Both the position numbers and the translations under genes were made by a program. Of a stretch of 64,000 nt of DNA, positions 45,598-54,159 are shown piece after piece; position 1 is the stretch's first letter, and the number at the start of each line of letters is the position of its first letter. The DNA is from UBA2377 sp964525935 (lineage in GTDB: Bacteria; Verrucomicrobiota; Verrucomicrobiia; Opitutales; Opitutaceae), in NCBI GenBank assembly GCA_964525935.1, contig CAZGJZ010000002.1, forward strand, positions 434,001 through 498,000, read 5' to 3'. Under the pieces are notes generated by a model that was not told where the DNA came from, ran no database searches, and saw only the letters and a program-made list of their open reading frames with translations.

Positions 45598-46437
45598 TCA
45601 GGAGGCGGTGGGATTGAGTTTGTAGCCGTCGGTGGGGGCTTCGTTACGGCGGTAGTCCTTGCGGGCGTAGCGCAGCGTGGGCGCGGCGGCGTAGGGCGTG
45701 TGGCCGTAGGTGTCGGTGCCGCGACAGAGGTGGGCGACGAAATCGGGGCTGATGGCGAGGTCGGCCTTCACGTTGGTGCCGGAGTAGCGGATGGTGAGGC
45801 CGGCGCGGCGGCGGTTGGAGGGGTTGGCCTGCGAACCGTGGATGGCGCGGTCGTCGTGGAGCGAGAGCTCGCCGGCCTTGAGGCGGAATTGCACGGCGGT
45901 GTCGGGCGAGAAGGCGGAGCCGTCGGCGAGGCCGAGGGAGAGCGTGGCGTTGGCGTCGGAGGTCTGGCCGTGCTTCATGAGGCCGCCCTTGTGGGAGCCG
46001 GGGATGAGTTTCATGCCGCCGTTGCCTTCATCGACGTCGTCGAACGCGATCCACGCGGTGACGGTGTTGCACGGCGAGAGCGGCCAGTAATAGGCGTCCT
46101 GGTGCCACGGCACGGTGCCGGGAGTGCGCGGTTCCTTGATGAAGAAATGGCTGCCCCAGACGTAGAAATTGGGCCCGAGGATGCCTTCGACGAGGTCGAG
46201 GATCTTCGGGTTCATCACGATCTCGTAAAGGTAGGTGCTGGAGTGGTGCCACTCACGGATGTCGCCGGAGGTCTCGCCGGGCTTGAGCAACGCGAGGAGG
46301 TTGGGCAGCTCGGCGTTGATGCGGGCCATCTCAGCGGCGGTGTAGATCGGCGGGAGGCCGAGCAGGTAGCCTTGGTCGAGATAGGCTTGGCGCTGGGCGG
46401 CGGTGAGCCGGTGCGTGGACGTGGGGGCGGGGGTCAT
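45598..46437 (-). CDS. PhyH-family dioxygenase, tandem pair member 2
   Basis: A 279-residue PhyH oxygenase, paralogue of the gene at 44700. Iron ligands H112/D114 (WHQDAYYWPL) and H200 (DDRAIHGSQANP) are present, with GGMKLIPGSHKGG between. It is the upstream gene of the pair on the minus strand. ATG 46437 (MTPAPTSTHRL) is used, preceded by a pyrimidine-rich leader without a Shine-Dalgarno. The frame extends further upstream without homology. Substrate unknown; the pair probably acts on related small molecules. Confidence 0.88.
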   Translation of the reverse strand: MTPAPTSTHRLTAAQRQAYLDQGYLLGLPPIYTAAEMARINAELPNLLALLKPGETSGDIREWHHSSTYLYEIVMNPKILDLVEGILGPNFYVWGSHFFIKEPRTPGTVPWHQDAYYWPLSPCNTVTAWIAFDDVDEGNGGMKLIPGSHKGGLMKHGQTSDANATLSLGLADGSAFSPDTAVQFRLKAGELSLHDDRAIHGSQANPSNRRRAGLTIRYSGTNVKADLAISPDFVAHLCRGTDTYGHTPYAAAPTLRYARKDYRRNEAPTDGYKLNPTAS

Positions 46438-46569
46438 GCGAAGGGGAAACGAAAGAGGAACGTTGACGATAGCCCAGGGCACGGAAATTGGCGTTCAGCA
46501 TCTTTAGTGAGTTTGTATAGGAAATTACGCTGGCGTTAAGAAAGCGCACAGGCAGATTCCAAGGCGGGT

Positions 46570-46736
46570 TAACCACGAATGGACACGAATGAACACGAAT
46601 ACGGACTTCCGGATCGAGGTCGGGCGGGACCGGCGCGCAGACCCAGCGGCGAGCCGAGTAAGTCTAGAACTTCGACCAATCCATTGTTCCGTTTGGCTGT
46701 CCTCGATTCGTGTGAATTTGTGTCCATTCGTGGTTC
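46570..46736. repeat. Long inverted repeat, ACCACGAATGGACACGAAT family
   Basis: Left arm 46570-46601 is a decamer series (GAATGGACAC, GAATGAACAC, GAATACGG); right arm 46705-46736 is its near-complement. About 100 nt lie between the arms. It fills most of the gap between the divergent PhyH and AraC genes, so it also overlaps where promoters should be. Confidence 0.8.
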
Positions 46737-46751
46737 AAAAATAGTTTTCTC

Positions 46752-47627
46752 ATGAAGGTCCTGCGCGATCCCCAGATCATCAGCGGATTTGTGTTTGAGC
46801 AGCCGGTGGACGACCTGCCGGAGCTGACGCATTGCGGTGAAGCGCTGTGCTGTGAGGGACATTATCGCGGTCCGCACGCGCACCCGGTGTTTGAATTTCT
46901 CTACCTCTCGCGCGGGCAGGCGACCTGGCGGGCGCAGGGCGAGACGGCGGTGCAGAACATGGGCGACCTCTACATCGCCTATCCCGGCGAAAAGCACGCG
47001 ACGGGGCCGAAGCGCAATCCGGAGAACCATCACCTCTGGATGGGCGTGGATTTGGAAAAGATCGGCCGCGATGGCGTGCGGCTGGCGGCGCGGTTGCGGG
47101 CGGAGCGGCCGCGGCTGGTGACGGGCTGCGACGAGGTCGAGCCGGTGATGCGCGGGCTGATGCGACAGGTCGTGGCACACCGCCCGCGACGCACGGAGGC
47201 GATCCTCGGCGCGCTGCGGATGTTTTTCACCCTGCTGGAACAGCGGCTCGATGCAGGCGTGACCCCGACGGGTGAGACCGAGGCGGCGCCGCGGCGGTTG
47301 CCGTATTCGCACGCGGTGCAGAAGGCCATGGACTTTCTGCAGCAGAACCTGGAGCGGCGGCTGCCGCTGGCCGATCTCGCGGCGGTGGCGACGGCGCGGA
47401 GCGTGCCGCATTTCTGCACGCAGTTTCGTAGAGAAGTCGGGCTCACGCCGGCGGCATATCACCTGCAGCTCCGGCTCAATGCAGCCCGCGAAGCGCTGCG
47501 CCAGCCGGCGATTGACGTGACCATGGCGGCGCAGCAATACGGTTTCAGCTCATCGCAGCACTTCAGCACACAGTTCCGCCGGGCGTTTAACGTGACACCG
47601 CGGGGGTGGCAGCAGGGCGGGAAGTGA
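46752..47627 (+). CDS. AraC-family transcriptional regulator
   Basis: A 291-residue regulator with an N-terminal cupin sensing domain (about 40-110: GPHAHPVFEFLYLSRGQATW, IAYPGEKHATGP) and a C-terminal AraC domain (about 190-288: LPLADLAAVATARSVPHFCTQF, DVTMAAQQYGFSSSQHFSTQFRRAFNVTP). It diverges from the tandem PhyH pair across a long inverted repeat and is their likely regulator. The start ATG 46752 lies 15 nt after the repeat. Two hairpins (47639-47679) follow. Confidence 0.88.
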   Translation: MKVLRDPQIISGFVFEQPVDDLPELTHCGEALCCEGHYRGPHAHPVFEFLYLSRGQATWRAQGETAVQNMGDLYIAYPGEKHATGPKRNPENHHLWMGVDLEKIGRDGVRLAARLRAERPRLVTGCDEVEPVMRGLMRQVVAHRPRRTEAILGALRMFFTLLEQRLDAGVTPTGETEAAPRRLPYSHAVQKAMDFLQQNLERRLPLADLAAVATARSVPHFCTQFRREVGLTPAAYHLQLRLNAAREALRQPAIDVTMAAQQYGFSSSQHFSTQFRRAFNVTPRGWQQGGK

Positions 47628-47638
47628 GCCCGATCTTC

Positions 47639-47679
47639 GCCGAGGCTTCGGCGGGCCTGATTCTTTCTGATCCAGAAAG
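47639..47679 (+). terminator. Double hairpin downstream of the AraC gene
   Basis: CGCCGA-GGCT-TCGGCG (from 47639) is followed by CTTTCTG-ATC-CAGAAAG (47663-47679). Position after the stop codon fits termination, but no clear T-tract follows. The rest of the gap to 47860 shows no gene. Confidence 0.45.
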
Positions 47680-47860
47680 GACCGCATTGTGGCAAGGGGG
47701 CTACACCGCATCACCTTTGACCGCAGCGGGCGATTGATGGGACGAGGCAGGCAAGGATTGGTGGCGCTGGGACGACGAGTGACGGCGTGAAGGAGATGTT
47801 GAGTCGCGCGACATGAACAATCTCGCTCTGCAAGATGGCTCATCGTAAAGTTCGTCGAAA

Positions 47861-48592
47861 ATGAACAGGCGAATTCAATACAAGGTTGAAGTCGATTACA
47901 CTGAGTTGCCGCACACCAATACGCTTGATGGTGTATCTGCTGATGTTGAAGTATTGCGGTTTAGGCGTGAAGGGAACTCACATCGTGGCATCTCTCGACT
48001 GACAAAGCTGCATACGCTTGTGGCGTTTTGCGTGAATCAAGAATGTTTAGAAGAAATCGCCGAACTTCCTAATCTAACCACGCTGCATATTCCTGAGACA
48101 ACCGCGAGCAGCGCGGATTGTCTTTCAAAATGTCGACGCCTTCGGCACCTGATAATAAAAGGAGGAACGAAATTTAAGTCTCTTGCATGGATGGCATCGT
48201 TGCCTCCGCTGGAATCCCTCCTCTTAGAGCATTTCAAGTTAATCTCTGATATTTCCGCGATTGAATGTTTACCAAGTCTAACGGCATTTGGATTTGAGGG
48301 GTCGATGTGGGCAACGCAAAGGATAGAAAATCTACGACCTGCGGCTCGATTGCCGAATCTGGAGGCTCTTTTTCTAACCAATCTTCGAGCACAGGCAGAA
48401 GGCCTATCTCCATTGCACAAGGCAGAAGGCCTGCGTTACCTTGAGGTTGCCGCATATTTTCCAGACGAAGATTTTCTAGCTTTGCGGCAAGCCCTGCCAA
48501 AACTTGAATGCGGGTGGTTTGAGTCCATTGATAAATACGGCAGCACCAAGGCCGCAATCAAGGCACGCGTCCGGCAAATCCGTTTAAAATAA
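47861..48592 (+). CDS. AT-rich leucine-rich-repeat protein of unknown function
   Basis: A 243-residue cytoplasmic-looking protein with irregular leucine-rich repeats from about residue 40 to 210, such as LTKLHTLVAF, LPNLTTLHIPE, RRLRHLIIKGG, LPPLESLLLEHFKL, LPSLTAFGFEG and LPNLEALFLTNL. No signal peptide or membrane segment. Base composition is distinctly AT-richer than the surrounding genes, as with the lipoproteins at 3034 and 18598. It lies alone near tRNA-Val. Possibly an acquired orphan; its partner is unknown. Confidence 0.72.
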   Translation: MNRRIQYKVEVDYTELPHTNTLDGVSADVEVLRFRREGNSHRGISRLTKLHTLVAFCVNQECLEEIAELPNLTTLHIPETTASSADCLSKCRRLRHLIIKGGTKFKSLAWMASLPPLESLLLEHFKLISDISAIECLPSLTAFGFEGSMWATQRIENLRPAARLPNLEALFLTNLRAQAEGLSPLHKAEGLRYLEVAAYFPDEDFLALRQALPKLECGWFESIDKYGSTKAAIKARVRQIRLK

Positions 48593-48947
48593 ACTCACTG
48601 AATGATGAGTGAAAATAGCTGCACTCGACCTCCGTTCACTTTAACATGCTCTTAATTTCTCGCCCACATCTATCCCTCACCAACAGGGAGGGAAATGGCT
48701 TAGGGATTGGTATATATGGCGCACTAACCACGAGAGCAGTGATTGCAGTCAGGATTACAAGGCGGCGACTCTCCGAGCAAATGTAGCGCACGTTTGGGCG
48801 GGTGGCGCAGGGATGCCTCGTAATTGGCCAAAATGGGCCGCACCACGCCCAAAACATGCCCAACATCGGGAGACATCGGGGCGCATGTTATTACTTCCGT
48901 TATTGCTCGGCCCATTTTGGACCGGAAAAGCGCCCTCTTCAGAGGGA
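48593..48947. other. 355-bp gene-free stretch before tRNA-Val
   Basis: No coding gene is supported. The first half is AT-rich and unremarkable. The second half holds the inverted repeat at 48828-48920 next to the tRNA 3' end. Confidence 0.55.
48828..48920. repeat. Inverted repeat CCAAAATGGGCCG...CGGCCCATTTTGG beside tRNA-Val
   Basis: Perfect 13-nt arms (48828-48840 and 48908-48920) enclose 67 nt that include a partly complementary pair (AACATGCCC and GGGCGCATGTT). The element ends 27 bp from the tRNA 3' end. It could be a structured RNA, a MITE-like element or an integration relic. Confidence 0.65.
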
Positions 48948-49024
48948 TGGTGGACGCTACAGGATTCGAACCTGTGACCCCGTGCGTGTGATGCACGTGC
49001 TCTAACCAACTGAGCTAAGCGTCC
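48948..49024 (-). tRNA. tRNA-Val (anticodon CAC)
   Basis: Read on the minus strand, the acceptor GGACGCT pairs with AGCGTCC, followed by A and an encoded CCA. The D arm contains TTAGCTCAGTTGGTTAGAGC, the anticodon stem CGTGC/GCACG carries loop ATCACAC with anticodon CAC, and the T arm is ACAGGTTCGAATCCTGT. All 77 nt fold canonically. CAC reads the GTG valine codon. Confidence 0.95.
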
Positions 49025-49178
49025 GGCGTGGAGGGTGGTTTAAGCCACAAGGGCGCGGGAAAATCCACTAAAATTTCATTCGGGAAGCTGACTGGGCGAA
49101 TGATTGCACGAATACCGGGGGCGTCCGCCTTCGCCAAGCCTGCGGCGCGACAAGGTCACTAGGGCTACAACTTAGATA

Positions 49179-49198
49179 GGGCGCACCAAGGTGCGCCC
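49179..49198. repeat. Dispersed hairpin GGGCGCACC-GGTGCGCCC, copy 2
   Basis: A 9-bp perfect stem with AA loop, the same stem as 32798-32817. It lies 58 bp after the PhyH stop codon at 49256 on the minus strand. The remaining 49025-49255 shows no gene. Confidence 0.7.
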
Positions 49199-49255
49199 CT
49201 ACACTAAGCTCGAACCGGCGCGCCCAGCGGTCACGCCCTACCTTTCGGACCTCGC

Positions 49256-50101
49256 TCAGGCCTTTGGGGTGTTGAAATCTTTGACGGCGGTGCCGCGGTA
49301 GAGGATGCGGGCGTTGCGCTCGGCGATTTCGCGGTGGAGGGCGACGAAGGCCGGGGCGAGATCGCACGTGGCGCGGGGTTCGTGCTCAAAGTTACCATAG
49401 GCGTCGGTGCCGCGGACGAGGGTGGCGGAGTCGCGTTCGCCGGAGATTTGTTTCACCGAGGTCGGGATGTAGCGGGCGGCGAAGCCGACGCGGCGGATGT
49501 CGGAGGGATTGGGCGCGGAGCCGTGCACGAGCAGGACGTGGTGGAGCGAGATTTCGCCGGGACGGAGCTCGATGGTCACGGCCTTGGCGGGATCGACCTC
49601 GACGGCGACTTCCTGGCCGCGGGTGAGGAGGTTGTCCTTGGCGAAGGTGTCACGGTGCGGGATTTGCTGGAGGAGGTGCGTGCCGGGGATGACTTCCATG
49701 GCGCCGTTGGCCTTGGTCGAGGGCGAGAGGGCGATCCACGCGGTGACGACGTCGGTGCGGTTGAGACCCCAGTAGGTCGAATCCTGATGCCAGGAAACGT
49801 AGGCGGGGTTACGCGGCTCCTTGATGAAGAAACTCGACGACCAGCAAAAGAGATCGGGGCCGTAGAGATCCTCCACGGCGTCGACGACGGTGCGGTGGTG
49901 CACGAGGTCGGCTAGCCACGCGAAGAGAAGGTGTGTCTTGTGACGGAGATCGCCTTTCAGCGGGCCGCCGGTGGTGGCTTCGAAGGCTTCGAGCCGGGCG
50001 CGCAAGGCCAGGGCCTCGTCTTCCGACATGATGCGGATGGGGTGCACGTAGCCATCGCGACGGAACTGCTCGACTTGGGCGGAGGTGAGGACCTTGGGCA
50101 T
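49256..50101 (-). CDS. PhyH-family dioxygenase
   Basis: A 281-residue PhyH oxygenase with iron ligands H105/D107 in SWHQDSTYWG and H193 in VLLVHGSAPNPSDIRRVG. GAMEVIPGTHLLQQ is the core strand. It resembles the tandem pair at 44700 and 45598 in the LYGPDLFCWSSSFFIKEP region but is more distant. ATG 50101 follows CACCCC. It diverges from the enolase-superfamily gene across about 295 bp, which include a long inverted repeat. Substrate unknown. Confidence 0.87.
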   Translation of the reverse strand: MPKVLTSAQVEQFRRDGYVHPIRIMSEDEALALRARLEAFEATTGGPLKGDLRHKTHLLFAWLADLVHHRTVVDAVEDLYGPDLFCWSSSFFIKEPRNPAYVSWHQDSTYWGLNRTDVVTAWIALSPSTKANGAMEVIPGTHLLQQIPHRDTFAKDNLLTRGQEVAVEVDPAKAVTIELRPGEISLHHVLLVHGSAPNPSDIRRVGFAARYIPTSVKQISGERDSATLVRGTDAYGNFEHEPRATCDLAPAFVALHREIAERNARILYRGTAVKDFNTPKA

Positions 50102-50231
50102 GGGGTGTCGGTGGATGTGGTGAGTCGAGCCGACAGGCCGGCAGGTAGCAATCTTCGGGCTGGGACAAATGGGGGAAGATCGGGACACGCGCGTGCAGCG
50201 GGAGGGCGGCGAGGCGGGGCTGGAACTCGTT

Positions 50232-50301
50232 CTCGTAATCTTACTCGTTCTCATTCTCCCGGGCTCTGCGTTTCGGATGAGAGAACGAGTAGAATTACGA
50301 G
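50232..50301. repeat. Inverted repeat, GAGAACGAGTA family, between divergent genes
   Basis: A 21-nt left arm (50232-50252) and a 21-nt right arm (50281-50301) pair except for two positions; flanking TCATTCTC and GAATGAGAACG extend the pairing. A related fragment (TTAGGAGAACGAGAATGA) occurs at about 54040. It lies in the divergent promoter region of PhyH and the enolase gene. Confidence 0.78.
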
Positions 50302-50396
50302 AATGAGAACGATTTTCCGGAGTGGTGGCGGGAGGCTGGGGCGGAAATTTCAACTCGCGAGGTGGCGGACGGCCTGCTGCTAATCGCGCACCCCAT

Positions 50397-51491
50397 ATGA
50401 GCCGAAGCCGCATCACTGCCGTGGATTTTTTCGAGGCCCAATCGCCGATATCGCAGCCGATCGCGGACGCGACGCACCGGATTCCGGCGATCAATTTCAT
50501 CATCGGACGCGTGACGCTCGAGGATGGCACGACTGGCGAGGGCTACTTGCTCGCGTTTCACTTCAATCCCGCAGCGATCCGCGGGGCGCTGGCGGATGTG
50601 CGGGCGCTGGCGGTCGGGCGCGAGGTGGCGGATACGCGCGGGTTCGACGCGGCGTGCGACAAGGAATTCGAGTATTTCGGGGCCGTGGGCCTGCTGCGCT
50701 GGGCACGCGGCATCGTGAACCTGGCGATGTGGGATGCGCGAGGACGTCAGCTGGGCCAGCCGGTGTGGCGGCTGATCGGCGATGGCGCCAAGGCGCAGCG
50801 CGTGCCGGTCTACGGCAGCGGCGGGTGGATTTCCTATTCGGACGAGGAATTGCTGGCGGAAGCGACCGGCTATGTGAAACGCGGGTTCACGGCGGTGAAG
50901 CTCAAGGTCGGTTCGCCGCTCGGGATCGAGCGCGACCTGGAGCGTATCGCCAAGGTGCGCGCGGCGGTCGGCCCGGACGTGCGCATCATGATCGATGCGA
51001 ACCAAGGGCTCGATTACCCGCGGGCGCTCGCGCTGGCGGAACGGGCGCGGGCGCATGGCATCCACTGGTTTGAGGAGCCGCTGGTGCATACGGATTTTGA
51101 CGGCTATGCGGCGTTGAAGGCGAAGGCCGGCATCCAACTCGCGATGGGCGAGCGGGAGTTTGACCTCGTGCCGTTGCGCGAACTGGCGCGGCGCAAGGCG
51201 ATCGACCTCTGGCAGCCGGACATCCTCCGGCTCGGCGGCGTCGAAGGCTGGCTCGACTCGGCGGCACTGGCGCGGGAGTGCGGGCTGCCGGTGTTGCCGC
51301 ATTATTACAAGGAATACGACGCACCGCTGTGCTGCACGATCCCCGATGCGTATGGCGTGGAGTCGTTCGACTGGGTGGACGGCATCATCGACCGGCCGCT
51401 GCGGATCGAAAACGGTTTCGCTTATCCGTCGGAGCGGCCGGGCTGGGGTTTCAGTTTCAAGCCGGCGGCGCTGAAGGCGCTGGCCGTGTGA
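50397..51491 (+). CDS. Mandelate racemase/enolase-superfamily dehydratase or racemase
   Basis: A 364-residue enolase-superfamily enzyme. The catalytic KxK is K168/K170 (VKLKVG); metal ligands are D200 (IMIDANQG), E226 (WFEEPL) and E252 (GEREFD); the catalytic histidine is H302 (VLPHYYKEY). This KxK/D-E-E/H set places it in the mandelate racemase subgroup, which includes sugar-acid dehydratases such as rhamnonate, fuconate and galactonate dehydratases. ATG 50397 is used. Downstream on the same strand is a PhyH gene, and a PhyH gene diverges upstream. A sugar-acid dehydratase is plausible. Confidence 0.87.
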   Translation: MSRSRITAVDFFEAQSPISQPIADATHRIPAINFIIGRVTLEDGTTGEGYLLAFHFNPAAIRGALADVRALAVGREVADTRGFDAACDKEFEYFGAVGLLRWARGIVNLAMWDARGRQLGQPVWRLIGDGAKAQRVPVYGSGGWISYSDEELLAEATGYVKRGFTAVKLKVGSPLGIERDLERIAKVRAAVGPDVRIMIDANQGLDYPRALALAERARAHGIHWFEEPLVHTDFDGYAALKAKAGIQLAMGEREFDLVPLRELARRKAIDLWQPDILRLGGVEGWLDSAALARECGLPVLPHYYKEYDAPLCCTIPDAYGVESFDWVDGIIDRPLRIENGFAYPSERPGWGFSFKPAALKALAV

Positions 51492-51614
51492 GGTGCGGGT
51501 GTTTGGCTCCAAAATGAGGCCAAGCGCCGCGGCTTGAGCGAAGCGGGGTCGACGGCAGGCTGGGGGCAACGCACAGCTTTGTGCCCAACGCCAACCTTCG
51601 GTTTATTTCCCCTC

Positions 51615-52388
51615 ATGACCAAGCAACTCGACCTGGATGCCCTGCGGAAAAGCTATGACGACGACGGTTTTGTGGTCATCCGCGGCTTGTTTTCACCCGG
51701 TGAATTCGCCGACCTGCAGGGCAATCTCGCCCGCTACGTGAAGGAAGTCGTGCCGACGCTGCCGAAGGACCAGGCGTTTTTTGACGACTACGCGAAACCC
51801 GAGACCCTGCGGAAGATGCAGTCGCTGAACAAACACGACGCGTGGTTCAGCAAGTTCATGAACGAGGGGCCGCATGTGGCGGTGCAGGCGCACCTGATGC
51901 GCGACGGCTGCCTGCCGCAGGGGTTGGAGTGGTTCGATAAATTGCCCTACGACACGAACGCGACGCCGGCGCACCAGGATGGATTCTACTGGTGCCGGAA
52001 GCCGAATGTGGCGTGCGGCATCTGGATCGCGCTTGATCCGGTGGACCTCGACAACGGCTGTCTGTGGTATGCGCGCGGCTCGCATAAAATGGGCGTGCAA
52101 CCGCACGGGGCGAGCGGCGTGCTGGGTTTCAGCCAGGGGCTGCTGGGGTTTGACCGGAGCAAAGTGGACGGCGTGCCGATCGAGCTGCAGCCGGGCGATG
52201 CGGTGGCGCACTCAAGCGCGACGATTCATTGGACGGAGACGAACAGGACCGCGCGGCACCGCCGGGCAATCGCGACGTTTTGCTTCGGCGCCTCGACGGT
52301 GCGCGACGAGGAGGCGTTCGGCCGCTACAAGGCGAGCCTCGCGGCGCAGCTCCAAAAGCGCGGGATCGAGCCGACGACGAAGATTTGA
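51615..52388 (+). CDS. PhyH-family dioxygenase
   Basis: A 257-residue PhyH oxygenase. Iron ligands are H120/D122 in TPAHQDGFYWC and H205 in ATIHWTETNRT. The N-terminus (LRKSYDDDGFVVIRGLFSPGEF) and GCLWYARGSHKMG are family-like. It belongs to a different PhyH subgroup from the tandem pair. ATG 51615 follows TTTCCCCTC. It follows the enolase-superfamily gene on the same strand after 123 bp and converges with the GntR-LacI regulator, 5 bp between stop codons. It may act in one pathway with the dehydratase. Confidence 0.87.
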   Translation: MTKQLDLDALRKSYDDDGFVVIRGLFSPGEFADLQGNLARYVKEVVPTLPKDQAFFDDYAKPETLRKMQSLNKHDAWFSKFMNEGPHVAVQAHLMRDGCLPQGLEWFDKLPYDTNATPAHQDGFYWCRKPNVACGIWIALDPVDLDNGCLWYARGSHKMGVQPHGASGVLGFSQGLLGFDRSKVDGVPIELQPGDAVAHSSATIHWTETNRTARHRRAIATFCFGASTVRDEEAFGRYKASLAAQLQKRGIEPTTKI

Positions 52389-52393
52389 TTCGC

Positions 52394-53509
52394 TTACCGC
52401 GCCGCTTCGATGGCGACGGTCTTGCCGCCGGCGGGCAGCGCGCCCGTGGTGAAAAAACGTTCGGCGGCGGAGCCGATCTGGCGCACGAGCGCGGTCATCG
52501 GCCAGGGATAATGGATCGGCGGGGGATAAAGCTGGATGGCATCGTCGGTGTGCATGAGCGCGGCGACGGCGGCTTGCGCGGGCACGGCGATGCCGTGTTG
52601 CAGCAGCGCGGTCACGACCATGCCGACCGGCACGGGCGCGAGCACGAGGATGCCGGTGCGGCCTTTCACGCTACGGGCGAGACGCGGCATGGCCGTTTTG
52701 AGCGAAGGCTGGTCGAGCGCGGTGGTGAGGATGTGAGCCGTGACCGCGGCGCGGGTCCATCCGCGGCAGGCGTCCTGAAATGCGGTCTCGGCGCTGCGGA
52801 TGCCGGCGGCGGCGGAGTTGAGATGCACCATGGCCAAATGCGTGCGACCCTCGCGCAGGAGGCGGAAGGTCGCGTGCCGCACGATACCGGCGAGGTCGGC
52901 GTTGATGAACGGCAGCGTCACGCCCGGTGCGGCCTCGCCGAGGATGAGTGCGGGTTTGCCGCTGGCGGCGAAGAGTCGTTGCAACGCGGGCGGGAGCGAC
53001 GCGAGCAGGAGGAGTTCGTTGGCAGCGGCGGGTTGGCGGGCGATTTGGCGAAGCCGCGCGGGTGAGCAGGTTTCCCAACTGATCTCGATTTGCTGGAGGC
53101 TGAGACGCTGCTGCAGCAGGCCGAACGCGAGGTGGTAGTTGTAACGCTGGCGGCGGTAGGTGCTCTCCAACAGCCAGCGCACGCGGCGTGGGGCGGTGGC
53201 GCGGGAAACGGATGCGGCGGGCGCGGGGTTGAGGCGGATGCCGCGGGGATGCACGCTGAGCCAGCCTTCGTGACGCAATTCCGCGAGCGCGTCCTGCAAG
53301 GTGCGCCGGCTCACGCCGAGTTGCTGGCTCCACAGGCGCATGCCGGGCAGCGGGGTGGTGAGCCGGCCGTCGCGAATGCTGGCGCGCAGGTATTCGGCGA
53401 GCTGGCGGGCCTTGGAATGGAGACGGAGCAGGCTGGAATCGCGATTCGCCGCGCGGGCGGGTTTGGCCGTGGCAGGGGCTTTCTTTTTCGAGGGATGAAC
53501 GCGAGCCAT
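52394..53509 (-). CDS. GntR-HTH/LacI-type sensor hybrid transcriptional regulator
   Basis: A 371-residue regulator combining an N-terminal winged helix of the GntR type (about 30-95: LAEYLRASIRDGRL, LWSQQLGVSRRTLQDALAELRHEGWL) with a LacI/periplasmic-binding-like sensor (about 105-360: LILGEAAPGVTLPFINADLAGIV, LAMVHLNSAAAGIRSAETAF). This architecture, as in AraR, senses sugars or sugar derivatives. It converges with the PhyH gene and follows a small membrane protein gene by 16 bp. Likely targets are the local enolase/PhyH genes. Confidence 0.85.
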   Translation of the reverse strand: MARVHPSKKKAPATAKPARAANRDSSLLRLHSKARQLAEYLRASIRDGRLTTPLPGMRLWSQQLGVSRRTLQDALAELRHEGWLSVHPRGIRLNPAPAASVSRATAPRRVRWLLESTYRRQRYNYHLAFGLLQQRLSLQQIEISWETCSPARLRQIARQPAAANELLLLASLPPALQRLFAASGKPALILGEAAPGVTLPFINADLAGIVRHATFRLLREGRTHLAMVHLNSAAAGIRSAETAFQDACRGWTRAAVTAHILTTALDQPSLKTAMPRLARSVKGRTGILVLAPVPVGMVVTALLQHGIAVPAQAAVAALMHTDDAIQLYPPPIHYPWPMTALVRQIGSAAERFFTTGALPAGGKTVAIEAAR

Positions 53510-53525
53510 GGCGGGACGGCGTTTG

Positions 53526-53942
53526 TCAGGCCGGACGCAGGGCGAGCCAGCCGTAGGCGGCGGCGTAGATCACACACTCGGCGGTGAGCAGCGTGAAACC
53601 GGCGCGAAGGAGCGGGGTAGGAAGCGCGGGGCGGACGCCGATCCACGGGAGGATCAGCGCGCGACCGCCCCAGAACAGCGCGGTGATGCCGCACACGGCG
53701 CGGGCGAGCGGTGTGCCGGAAACGAGGTCGGGCGCGAGCAGGAGCGAGAGGAGGCCGAGCGTGGCGATGGTGGCGCCGATGGAAAAATTCTGTGCGAGGG
53801 CGAAGCGCCGGTGGAGCGGCGGGAGTTTGGCGAGGTTGGCCTCCCAGTCCGGCGGGATGGGCGTGAAGCAGGCCATCGCCAGCGTGACAAAGTGCAGGGC
53901 ACCCGCCACGCGCACGCCGAGAATCCAGAGTGAGTCGGACAT
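53526..53942 (-). CDS. Small four-helix membrane protein
   Basis: A 138-residue protein with four predicted transmembrane helices (ILGVRVAGALHFVTLAMACF, about 50-68, 82-100, 112-132) and short loops. HRRFALAQNFSIGATIATLG and GGRALILPWIGVRP are recognisable stretches but I cannot name the family. ATG 53942 follows CCGCCCC. It precedes the GntR-LacI regulator by 16 bp on the same strand, so the two are probably co-transcribed. Confidence 0.65.
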   Translation of the reverse strand: MSDSLWILGVRVAGALHFVTLAMACFTPIPPDWEANLAKLPPLHRRFALAQNFSIGATIATLGLLSLLLAPDLVSGTPLARAVCGITALFWGGRALILPWIGVRPALPTPLLRAGFTLLTAECVIYAAAYGWLALRPA

Positions 53943-54106
53943 GGGGCGGCATTCACGGCGAAGCGTGGAGGGAAGGCGAAGCGAATTTGTGGTGGCGCGG
54001 CAGAGGGGAGGGAGGCCGGAGGTGGAGAACGATTAGGATTAGGAGAACGAGAATGATTTTATGCGGATGAATGTGTGGGATTGTGCGCTTGTGGCGGGAC
54101 GCAAAA

Positions 54107-54132
54107 AAGGCGGAGCCGTGAGGCTCCGCCTT
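54107..54132 (-). terminator. Strong intrinsic terminator of the coiled-coil protein gene
   Basis: A perfect 11-bp stem (AAGGCGGAGCC with GGCTCCGCCTT) and a 4-nt loop. On the minus strand it is followed by a run of T (TTTTTT), the classic form. It ends transcription 27 bp after the stop codon at 54160. Confidence 0.92.
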
Positions 54133-54159
54133 GGGATAAGTAAGAAAAACGGCGGTGAT

